From: Bacillota bacterium
GTDB taxonomy: Bacteria > Bacillota > Clostridia > Acetivibrionales > DSM-27016
Assembly: GCA_023390115.1 (NCBI GenBank)
Contig: JAEWDM010000006.1
Span: 1 to 64,000, forward strand
Reading direction: 5' to 3'
Length of the DNA stretch: 64,000 bases
Under the pieces are notes generated by a model. It worked only from the letters and a program-made list of their open reading frames with translations, made no database searches and was not told the DNA's origin. A program made the translations under genes and the position numbers. Shown piece after piece: positions 53,372 to 61,063 of the stretch. The stretch's first letter is position 1, and each line of letters begins with the position of its first letter.

Positions 53372-54766
53372 ATGGAAAAATTAAATTTTAAATATATGGC
53401 GGCAGCGGTGCTGGCAGTTTTTGTCAGTATGTTCTGTGTTAAAATTGATGCTTATTATGATAAGGGCCCTGTAAAGATAAGCTTGGGAGACACAAGCGTA
53501 AGTATAAGAGAGGGGGAGTCTGTTTCGGTTTCGGTTGAGGTTATTCCGTCGCAGGAGGAGCAGCTTCCGGGATGCGGCATGGCCCAGTGCCCTCAGGAGT
53601 GCGGAGAAGGATGTGTAGACGAGAACGGGCAGTGCCAGTGCAGCGGGCTTGAGTACCAGACGTATTATGCTGCGGTTACTGCCGCCTCAAATAATGCGTC
53701 AATAGCCGAGGCTGAGTATTTGGGAGGCATGATTTCAATCAGAGGGATTTCTCCGGGAGAGGCAGCTGTTACGGTCACCGGTGGAATGAGGCAGTATACC
53801 GATTCATCTGAGGAAATCAGGGTGACAGTTACCTCCGTACAGAGCCAGGCTCCCGTTATGAATGATGAGCCTCAAAAGCCCATTGAGACAGATTCGGACA
53901 GCACAGTCAATAACAGCTCGGGAGAGGATCAGAAGGAAGATTCCGGGAAGGGCCGGGAGCGGAATGCCGAGGCGGAAACGGAAAAGAGCCGGCCTGATCA
54001 GGAGAAGAATACGCCCCTTGAGAAAAGCAGTGAGAGTATCCCCGGCGCCGGTGGTGCTATAGAGAAAGACGACGCTTCACATACCATTGCGGAGGATGAC
54101 GCAGAAGAGACGGAAAAAACGGCCGCAGGCGTGGAAGATGATAGTAACGCCGCCCAGGACAATATATGCCAATCCCACACCAGGCTGGATACTCCTATGG
54201 GAACTGTGTATTTAATAGAGCTTACCGGTCAGACGGATATAGAGAAGGAGCTAAACAGTATAAAAGGAAAGGATATAACGGCTACGTTCCAGAAAAAGGA
54301 CAGCAACGGCAACGTCTTATACTCATGGTCCTTTAACGGCCTCGATATTAAAGATTCGAGGGACATTGACATGTCAGTATCGGTATCGGATACGCCATGG
54401 GCGGGAAAAAGTCCTAAGGCGAGGAATCCACTGTACATATCCTTTGCCTACGACGGAGAGCTTCCGGGAAAATCAACTGTTCATTTAAAGACCTATGATC
54501 GCTATGAGGAAGAAAGCCTGCTGTATCTATACCGCTGCAATAAAAACAGCGGAGACGTAACTCTTGCCTCAGAAGGCATAAAGGTACAAAATGGCTATGC
54601 CGCCATAGAGATAGACCACTGCTCCTACTATATGCTTTCAGCTCAGCCGGTGGGAGGTGCGGCAGATATTTCAGCCATTATGATTGTGCTATTGGCTGCT
54701 GCTTTAATTGCAGGTGCAGCGGCGGCAATATTTATAATTAAAAGAAAAAGCACGGGGAGGAATTAA
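53372..54766 (+). CDS. Membrane-anchored protein with six-Cys Ig domain and acidic linker
   Basis: A 464-residue protein: signal peptide, Ig-like domain with a six-cysteine insert at about 68-90 (CGMAQCPQECGEGC...CQC), a highly charged Glu/Asp/Lys/Ser linker (about 165-260), an unrecognised beta-rich domain (about 270-420, with ITATFQKKDSNGNVLYSW), and a C-terminal membrane helix (about 430-455) with basic tail. Unlike its paralogues it has no SLH motifs, so it would stand on the cell membrane and reach through the wall. ATG 53372 is seven bases after the previous stop. Confidence 0.75.
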   Translation: MEKLNFKYMAAAVLAVFVSMFCVKIDAYYDKGPVKISLGDTSVSIREGESVSVSVEVIPSQEEQLPGCGMAQCPQECGEGCVDENGQCQCSGLEYQTYYAAVTAASNNASIAEAEYLGGMISIRGISPGEAAVTVTGGMRQYTDSSEEIRVTVTSVQSQAPVMNDEPQKPIETDSDSTVNNSSGEDQKEDSGKGRERNAEAETEKSRPDQEKNTPLEKSSESIPGAGGAIEKDDASHTIAEDDAEETEKTAAGVEDDSNAAQDNICQSHTRLDTPMGTVYLIELTGQTDIEKELNSIKGKDITATFQKKDSNGNVLYSWSFNGLDIKDSRDIDMSVSVSDTPWAGKSPKARNPLYISFAYDGELPGKSTVHLKTYDRYEEESLLYLYRCNKNSGDVTLASEGIKVQNGYAAIEIDHCSYYMLSAQPVGGAADISAIMIVLLAAALIAGAAAAIFIIKRKSTGRN

Positions 54767-54767
54767 A

Positions 54768-54992
54768 ATGCTAAAAAATGCTGTAATAAGGGTAGAGGGA
54801 ATGTCCTGCGTGAAGTGTGAGAGCAAGGTAAATAAAACAGTGCTGCTGATTCCGGGAATTACCGGCTGCAGAGCGAGCCTTCATGACAGTGAGGCGGCGA
54901 TAGCTTATGAGGACAGAGAGGGACTGGTCTATGAGGTAGTGTCGGCTATTACGGATGCGGGATTTAAGGCTTCGGCTCCGGAGCATATATAA
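54768..54992 (+). CDS. HMA-domain metal-binding protein (CopZ-like)
   Basis: A 74-residue single heavy-metal-associated domain, RVEGMSCVKCESKVNKTVL, with the CxxC ligand pair at residues 14 and 17 and the usual beta-alpha-beta-beta-alpha-beta length. No signal peptide, so it acts in the cytosol. Such proteins carry Cu(I) or similar soft metals to P-type ATPases, but no such pump is near. ATG 54768 follows GGGGAGG, one base after the previous stop. It is thus firmly part of the surface operon, which makes a metal link likely. Confidence 0.88.
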   Translation: MLKNAVIRVEGMSCVKCESKVNKTVLLIPGITGCRASLHDSEAAIAYEDREGLVYEVVSAITDAGFKASAPEHI

Positions 54993-55043
54993 AGAAAGGA
55001 ATGTCTGGAATTATAGATAGCGCTTACGAATATGGAGTAAATT

Positions 55044-55940
55044 ATGATAGTAATCGAAAATGTTACAAAAAAATATGGAGCCTTCACAGCAATAGAGGAT
55101 ATTAGCTGTACAATAGAGGATGGCAGCATCTACGGGCTGGTTGGCTATAACGGTGCCGGCAAAACCACCCTGATTAAAACGGCAGCGGGAATATACAGGC
55201 CTGAAAGGGGAAGGGTTGTCATTGACGGGGAAAACATATATGACAATGAAAATCTTAGGACAAGCTTATTTATAATACCTGATGAGCTGTATTTTATTCC
55301 CGGGGCCACTCTTAATTCCATGAAAAGGCTCTATATGGGCTACTATCCCGACTGGAACGGCCGTACATATAAAAGGCTTGTGGAAATTTTCAAGCTCGAT
55401 CCCGGACAAAAAATAGAAGGATTTTCGAAGGGAATGCAGAGACAGGCCGGAATACTTCTGGCCCTTTCTGCCATGCCCCGGTATCTGCTTATGGATGAAG
55501 CCTTTGACGGGCTTGATCTTTCAAAACGGAATTTGCTGAACAGGCTGCTCCGCAAGTATCTTGAAGTAAAAAAAGCCATAATAATAGTTTCCTCGCACAA
55601 TCTTAAGGAGCTTGAGGGGATAGCGGACAGCGTAGGTATTATAAGAGATAAGAGGCTGTTCTTCAATTCTGCGGTTTCATCAATAAGGGAAAGGTGCGGC
55701 AAATACCGTGTGTCCTTCAACACCGAAATAAAAGCACAGCAGTTAATGAATATAGGTGCCCGCGATCTGAAGAAGGAGGGAAACACCTTTACCTTTATTG
55801 CCGGCGGAAGACAGGAGGAAGTGAAAGAAAAAATTCAAGGGCTTATGCCGCAAAAAGTTGAGGTATCTGCTGTCACCCTTGAGGAGTTTTTTATTGAGGA
55901 AGGGGGAGAGGCTGAATATGATTTTAACGACATTTTTTAA
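55044..55940 (+). CDS. ABC-2 type transporter ATPase
   Basis: A 298-residue ATPase. Walker A VGYNGAGKTTLIKTAAG, signature FSKGMQRQAGILLAL (a variant of LSGGQ with M-Q-R-Q), Walker B RYLLMDEAFDGLD and H-loop IIVSSHNLKELEGIAD. The YtrB/BcrA-type sequence points to export or lantibiotic/peptide-sensing transporters rather than FecE-type import. It overlaps its permease by 23 bases. It could not serve the FecCD-type permease by family. Confidence 0.9.
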   Translation: MIVIENVTKKYGAFTAIEDISCTIEDGSIYGLVGYNGAGKTTLIKTAAGIYRPERGRVVIDGENIYDNENLRTSLFIIPDELYFIPGATLNSMKRLYMGYYPDWNGRTYKRLVEIFKLDPGQKIEGFSKGMQRQAGILLALSAMPRYLLMDEAFDGLDLSKRNLLNRLLRKYLEVKKAIIIVSSHNLKELEGIADSVGIIRDKRLFFNSAVSSIRERCGKYRVSFNTEIKAQQLMNIGARDLKKEGNTFTFIAGGRQEEVKEKIQGLMPQKVEVSAVTLEEFFIEEGGEAEYDFNDIF

Positions 55941-58137
55941 GAAAACCTCCATTTTGCGTCACGCATTTACCGAGGGCCTGCACCGGAGCCGGTTAATGGC
56001 TGTGCTTGGACTTATTGTTTTTTCTATACTTATTCCCGTCTCTACGGCGGCTCTCCCCGAATATTCTATTTTCAATATAGAATACACTCACAATCAGATG
56101 AAATTCAGATTTTTTGCCGAGAGCTTTGCAATTGCCGTCAATGGAGCGGCTGTAGCGTATGGAGCGGCGCTTGGCATTATTCTCTTCAGGTTTATGCTGG
56201 ACAGGAGGCAGACGGCCTTTTACTTTTCGCTTGGCCTTGCGAGAAAAAAGCTGTTTATTGCAAGAGCCGCCGCAGGTATGCTGGCAATACTTCCTGCCAT
56301 TATTGCGCCTATGGCGGTTTCACTTGCGCTTAATGCCTATGCACTGGGCTTTACGGGCCTAATGCTGACTCACTTCATATATGTTTGTACAGGTCTTCTG
56401 CTTACGGCGGCAGTCAGCTTTGCAGCGGCTGCCGCCGCATGCTGCATTTCAGGCGCTGTGGTTGAAAGCATATGCTTTTTAAGCATACTGCTTTTGTTTC
56501 CCGGCATACTGCTTTTCAGTATAGATACCCTTGCAAGGCACATGCTTTTGGGAAATGCATTTGGGGAATACCCTCATATAGGAGGAGAGCAAATCTGTGC
56601 AAGTATTTCCGAACAATTGAATTTACTGAATCCCGTTATGTTTTTTTATAAGTATTCCCGCATCTATTCGGTTTTTCATGAGGGCTCCAAAGGGGCTTTG
56701 CCGGAAACCCTCAACCCTTTTTTGTTTGCAGCATGGGGAGCCGCCGTATTTGGTATTTTTGCTGCCGCACTGGCTGCTCTGAGCAGGAGGAGGACAGAAA
56801 ATGCGGGGATTACGGGACTAAATCGGGGAATGAACTATTTTGCTGCTTTTACTGTGGGGCTTTTGGCATTTAGTGCGGCGGTTGACGTGCTTGCCGAAAT
56901 AAACCTCATAGCCTCGCTGATAACGGCAGCCGCGGCGTTTGTGTCGGCCTACATAATTGCCGGGCTTTCGCTGGCACACAACAGAAAAACAAGGCCCGAT
57001 ACCCGGGGCCTGCTCATGCAGCTGGCAATTGTCCTGGCTGCCGTGCTTGTCATGAAGGGGGGAGGAATGGGCTACGGCAGCCATGTTCCTGAGCCATCCG
57101 AAATAAATTATGCCGAGTTCTCATATGTCGGAACCCCCGGATACATGTCGGTAAGGGCCAGAGGCAGCAGCAACGGGAAGGGATACTATATAATGAGCAG
57201 CTACAGCTATTATTCAGAGGAGGATTTGCGGGCCGTAACAGGGCTTCATAAAGAGCTTGTCAGAGAGGGAAAGAGGGCGCTTGGGGTTAACGGTGAAAGC
57301 TTTGCCGGCACGGTAGTGCCGTATGACATTGTCATCAGCTATTCATTGAAAAACGGTGAGCGCACAACCAGATATTATGACAGGGCTTCTGTTAAGACAT
57401 TGGAGAGAATGCTTTTGCTTGATGATACCGAGGCTGTCAAAAAAGACATGTATGATACCGTGACAGGAGTAGAAGGCGACTCATTGCTGTATTGGGCCCC
57501 CGGAGCATTCAGGCTTGGAGATATATACCTCAGCAACAGCCTGTACAGCAACCCGTCGGCCGTAAATATGAGTGAAGAAAAGAGGCTGGAGCTGCTGCAT
57601 TGCATCGCCAGGGACAACCGGGCCCAGAGTATTGATGCACGATATTTTCCCGGGAAACCCGCTTTAGGTGTTATTATGTTCTCACGCAATGGGGAAAGCG
57701 ACAGCAGAAGCTATGCATACAACCTGCAAAACACATTTGTGTATGTTACGCCTGATTTTACCCGAACCTTAGGCTTTATTAAGAATAACGGCCTGTATTC
57801 GTTTTTCAGTGCCGATCATCAAATTGAGAGCATAGAGCTGCAAAGGTACAGCCCATATGGAGGGATAAACAAAAGCATTAAACCCTCGTCATTGTTTTTT
57901 CAGGGGTATAGAGGCAGGGAGAAAAATAACTTTATAGTTCAGAAGGATTTCGGAATAAACGCTGTAATCGAAGAGCCGGATAAAATCAATGAGCTTGCCG
58001 CTCTGCTGCAAAACAGCTACTTTATGAGCGATGGGGGATACTTGGCGTCGGTAAAGCTTAAGGGGCAGGACATGTACGTATATAAATACCTGCCATACAG
58101 GGATGCGCCCAAGTACGTTAGAAATTTGTCGATGTGA
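55918..58137 (+). CDS. ABC-2 type permease with extracellular domain (DUF6449-like)
   Basis: A 739-residue membrane protein. The first about 400 residues hold eight or more helices with LRHAFTEGLHRSRLMAVLG at the N-terminus and the RFMLDRRQTAFYFSLGLARKKLFIAR block typical of YtrC/D-type permeases. From about 400 to the end there is one long extracytoplasmic domain (DUF6449-like) with KNGERTTRYYDRASV. ATG 55918 lies inside the end of the ATPase gene after GGGGGAGAGG; the frame is open to 55858. Substrate unknown; by context it may export or assemble cluster components. Confidence 0.82.
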   Translation: MILTTFFKKTSILRHAFTEGLHRSRLMAVLGLIVFSILIPVSTAALPEYSIFNIEYTHNQMKFRFFAESFAIAVNGAAVAYGAALGIILFRFMLDRRQTAFYFSLGLARKKLFIARAAAGMLAILPAIIAPMAVSLALNAYALGFTGLMLTHFIYVCTGLLLTAAVSFAAAAAACCISGAVVESICFLSILLLFPGILLFSIDTLARHMLLGNAFGEYPHIGGEQICASISEQLNLLNPVMFFYKYSRIYSVFHEGSKGALPETLNPFLFAAWGAAVFGIFAAALAALSRRRTENAGITGLNRGMNYFAAFTVGLLAFSAAVDVLAEINLIASLITAAAAFVSAYIIAGLSLAHNRKTRPDTRGLLMQLAIVLAAVLVMKGGGMGYGSHVPEPSEINYAEFSYVGTPGYMSVRARGSSNGKGYYIMSSYSYYSEEDLRAVTGLHKELVREGKRALGVNGESFAGTVVPYDIVISYSLKNGERTTRYYDRASVKTLERMLLLDDTEAVKKDMYDTVTGVEGDSLLYWAPGAFRLGDIYLSNSLYSNPSAVNMSEEKRLELLHCIARDNRAQSIDARYFPGKPALGVIMFSRNGESDSRSYAYNLQNTFVYVTPDFTRTLGFIKNNGLYSFFSADHQIESIELQRYSPYGGINKSIKPSSLFFQGYRGREKNNFIVQKDFGINAVIEEPDKINELAALLQNSYFMSDGGYLASVKLKGQDMYVYKYLPYRDAPKYVRNLSM

Positions 58138-58171
58138 AGTGCCCTGTTGCCGTATTTGGGAGAGGATCTGT

Positions 58172-59050
58172 ATGTGGGATAAAAATAGTATGGCGGTAAC
58201 CGCATTAATAACAGCGGCTATTTTGATTTTATGCGGCTGCGGTAATGACAAAGCCTTGCAGGGTAAGGATTTGCCTCTTATTGATAGCTATGCGGTGACG
58301 GTATCGAATGAAGGAGAGGAAAATACTCAGAGGGTTAAGGTACGGGTGCTGTTTGATAAGGAGATACATGTAAGAAAAGACGCAAAAAGGGATCTCAAAA
58401 TTTTAATCTCGGGTAAGGAGCCGGACACTAAAACAATGGATTATGAAGCGGTACGGGATGTAAATGACACAAGGGTTCTCAATGTGGAGATTTTTGCTCT
58501 TCCGACCGCTGCTTCTCCCGGCAAAGGGTCATATTTTGCTCTTTATGACGGGGACCTGTCCATAGCCTCCGCCAGTAAAAAAGGAATGTCAAAAATAACT
58601 GATAAAAGCGGGAGGTATGCGGTAAAATGGAAGGACATAGCCTGCATAATCCCCTCCGGGCTCACAATAGACACCCTTTATACCCAAAAGGGAAATGAAA
58701 AAGAGGGAATAAAGGCAAGACTGGAGGCCCGGGTCTCGGCTCCTGCAAGTGTAAGAGTGATTACATGGGTACAGCTTTTAAGAAATAATACTCCTGTCAT
58801 GGAGGAGGGATTTTCAGGCCCTGGCTATAAGTATAAAAACCATGGCTCTGTCCCTATCCATGCCCATCAGTTTTTGCTTTATTCTCAAAAAGACTATTCA
58901 CATCAAATTGTAGAGACGCTCAAAAAGTTTTTTGGAGCTTCCGGGGACTATATTTTTTCTCAGGACGGGGAAAAATTCACCGTCGAGGCCGCACGCGCCG
59001 CTGAGGGAGAAGAGCTTGAGATAAAGGTTTACAGCGGGAGAGGGCCATAA
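58172..59050 (+). CDS. Lipoprotein equal to a module of the giant surface protein
   Basis: A 292-residue protein with lipobox ILILCGCG. From about residue 38 it aligns by eye with residues about 1617-1850 of the giant protein: KITDKSGRYAVKWKDIACII matches KITGADGESPVQWEDIACYM, then HAHQF / HYHDY-type histidines, YIFSQDGEKFTVEA against YTFTQDGASFTVEA, and a closing LEIKVY against LDVRVF. The family is otherwise unknown to me. ATG 58172 follows GGGAGAGGA; 34 bases after the permease. Last gene of the operon. Confidence 0.78.
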   Translation: MWDKNSMAVTALITAAILILCGCGNDKALQGKDLPLIDSYAVTVSNEGEENTQRVKVRVLFDKEIHVRKDAKRDLKILISGKEPDTKTMDYEAVRDVNDTRVLNVEIFALPTAASPGKGSYFALYDGDLSIASASKKGMSKITDKSGRYAVKWKDIACIIPSGLTIDTLYTQKGNEKEGIKARLEARVSAPASVRVITWVQLLRNNTPVMEEGFSGPGYKYKNHGSVPIHAHQFLLYSQKDYSHQIVETLKKFFGASGDYIFSQDGEKFTVEAARAAEGEELEIKVYSGRGP

Positions 59051-59237
59051 AGACACCTCCTGCCGGAGACTTTTTATTGATATATGAAAAATAACCACTT
59101 CACATTCAGTGGGTTTAAGTATAAAATATTAGTATAAATTGTTGGCGCCCTGTAAGAAGCCTCCGGTTTATAGCTTTTGGGCAGTATGAACAGCCTGCGG
59201 CGGACAATACTGCGCAGGCTCGAAGGAGAGAGCTGCA

Positions 59238-60275
59238 ATGAAAATTACCATAGTAAAGCAAAATGAGCTTATGAATGTGATGCAGGATTTGAATATTGTC
59301 AAGGTGAAGTTCAGAAATGGAGACAACTGGATTATAGCTCTTCTGCTGTACGTAGACAAAACAAATGTAGAGATTCTGTTTGATAGCCCTTATAGTGAAA
59401 ATTTGTTGCCATATCAAGAGGCTATCCTAAAATTCCGAAAAGAAGGATATGAATATCTTGTAAGCGGAGAGGTCACAACCGCAAATGAATCCAATCCAAA
59501 GGTAGCCACTCTAAGGGTTTCTATGGCGCAGAAATACAGTGATTTAAGAAAATATATGCGTTTTGATTCCAATCTTAAGGTAATATTAAAAACAGACAAA
59601 GGAAATACTATTGAGAGTGTGGCTAAAAATATAAGCAGGGGAGGAGCAATGATAGTTGCTGAGGCTGATATTGAGCTGGGTTCGGTGATAAGCTTTCAGA
59701 TTGCTTCCATGTCGGGGAACCGCTTTACCGCACTGGCGAAGTTAATAAGAAAATCCCCCTATAGAGAGCCTCGGATCAGTTATGGAATTGAATTCATAGA
59801 AATATCTGAGGACAGCACCAGAATTTTTAATAAAGAGATTCTGAAATATGAGAAGCAATATTTAAAATCCCTTAATACTCTTAGGGATTATACCAGAAAG
59901 GCATATACCAGCTTTAGCGCAAAAATTACTATTCTTTGCTATGGAAAAGGTGAGGACTATAACATACGGGAAGGTCTCATGAATTTAGGAGCGGAGAATT
60001 ATGAGGTTTTCTATAATTTTAGATTTTATACCGACTTCTTCACAGAGGAGAAACCAAAAATTGTTATCGTGGACACGGAAGAGATAAGCGAAGCTGTTCA
60101 GGAGACAATAAGGCAGATTGACGCCAGCTTTCCTCATATAAAAATTATTTTGCTGCATCCTATATGCGGGGACAATGCGGAAAAGGAAGACATGCTTATT
60201 CCCGATAATGTGAGCAATTTGTATAAGCCTTTAATTTATAATGAATTTGAAACCGAACTGATGAAATATCTTTAA
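59238..60275 (+). CDS. PilZ-domain protein with receiver-like C-terminal domain
   Basis: A 345-residue cytosolic protein. Residues 1-100 are a YcgR-N-like beta domain, about 105-215 a PilZ domain with both c-di-GMP ligands (RKYMR as RxxxR, and NISRGGAM as N-x-S-x-x-G), and about 235-345 a CheY-like receiver fold (ITILCYGKGEDYNI...KPKIVIVDTEE...IILLHP...NLYKPL). The receiver keeps a VDT-type strand-3 acid and the switch Lys-Pro, but acid pocket residues at the N-terminus are not obvious, so phosphorylation is doubtful. ATG 59238 follows GAAGGAGAG; an 8-base stem (59192-59199 with 59213-59220) sits just upstream. Confidence 0.82.
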   Translation: MKITIVKQNELMNVMQDLNIVKVKFRNGDNWIIALLLYVDKTNVEILFDSPYSENLLPYQEAILKFRKEGYEYLVSGEVTTANESNPKVATLRVSMAQKYSDLRKYMRFDSNLKVILKTDKGNTIESVAKNISRGGAMIVAEADIELGSVISFQIASMSGNRFTALAKLIRKSPYREPRISYGIEFIEISEDSTRIFNKEILKYEKQYLKSLNTLRDYTRKAYTSFSAKITILCYGKGEDYNIREGLMNLGAENYEVFYNFRFYTDFFTEEKPKIVIVDTEEISEAVQETIRQIDASFPHIKIILLHPICGDNAEKEDMLIPDNVSNLYKPLIYNEFETELMKYL

Positions 60276-60424
60276 GCCGGCATTGCCTAAGAAATTTGTT
60301 TGATTTAGTGCATTGTCTAAACCACTGTCGTATGATAAAATCTATTTTAACGATTTTTATACGGCCGATGTATTAAAATCAACTTAATTCAAACAACTGT
60401 TTAAAGTATGGGAGGGCGCGGAAA

Positions 60425-60928
60425 ATGGACGTGTTTATAGAAAAAATCATATCTAAAAAGAAAAATACTCAGGACCTGCTATTTAATATAGGAATTATTG
60501 CCGCCGGCTTGATTTTAACCCTTGTGATTTTTTCAATACCTTATATTCAGGGCTTTGCAATATTTTTATTTGCCGGTATTGCATTTGGAGTATATTATCT
60601 TATAACCTCAAGAAATATTGAGTTTGAATATATTCTCACAAATGGCGAGCTGGACATAGATAAAATAATATCCCGCAGAAAGAGAAAGAGAGTTTTCAGT
60701 GCAAGCTGCAAGGATTTTGATGTAGTTGCAAGGATAAGCAGCGACAAGTTCACAAACGAAGCCAGGAGCATAAGGAAAAAGCTCGAGCTTGTGAGCTCAA
60801 TGAGTTCTCCCGATGTTTATTTTGCCACCTTGAACTTTAAGGGCGAAAGGACGCTGCTGCTGTTTGAGCCTGAAAAGAAAATGCTCGACTCGTTTAAGAC
60901 TTATATTCCGCGAAAGGTTTTCGAATAG
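60425..60928 (+). CDS. DUF6106-like membrane protein
   Basis: A 167-residue protein with two membrane helices (about 18-40 and 42-62) and a cytosolic C-terminal domain: IEFEYILTNGELDIDKIISRRKRKRVF and LLLFEPEKKMLDSFKTYIPRKVF (quoted in part). This pattern is found in a clostridial family of unknown function (DUF6106). ATG 60425 follows GGGAGGGCG. It stands alone between the PilZ gene and the GH18 gene. Confidence 0.75.
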   Translation: MDVFIEKIISKKKNTQDLLFNIGIIAAGLILTLVIFSIPYIQGFAIFLFAGIAFGVYYLITSRNIEFEYILTNGELDIDKIISRRKRKRVFSASCKDFDVVARISSDKFTNEARSIRKKLELVSSMSSPDVYFATLNFKGERTLLLFEPEKKMLDSFKTYIPRKVFE

Positions 60929-61063
60929 ATAACAGGCATATGGCAGAGAAATAAAGGCTAAAGGGCCTTTTTTCTTTATGCCCGGAGGAATTTACACTTT
61001 CGTAATCATTTTTCGGGGAACTGTATGATATGCTATTAGTATGAAACAGAGGGGGGAGCGGAA

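Noticed and set aside
59051..59237. c-di-GMP riboswitch before the PilZ gene
   Set aside because: Only a single hairpin near the RBS; no GEMM-type conserved core.
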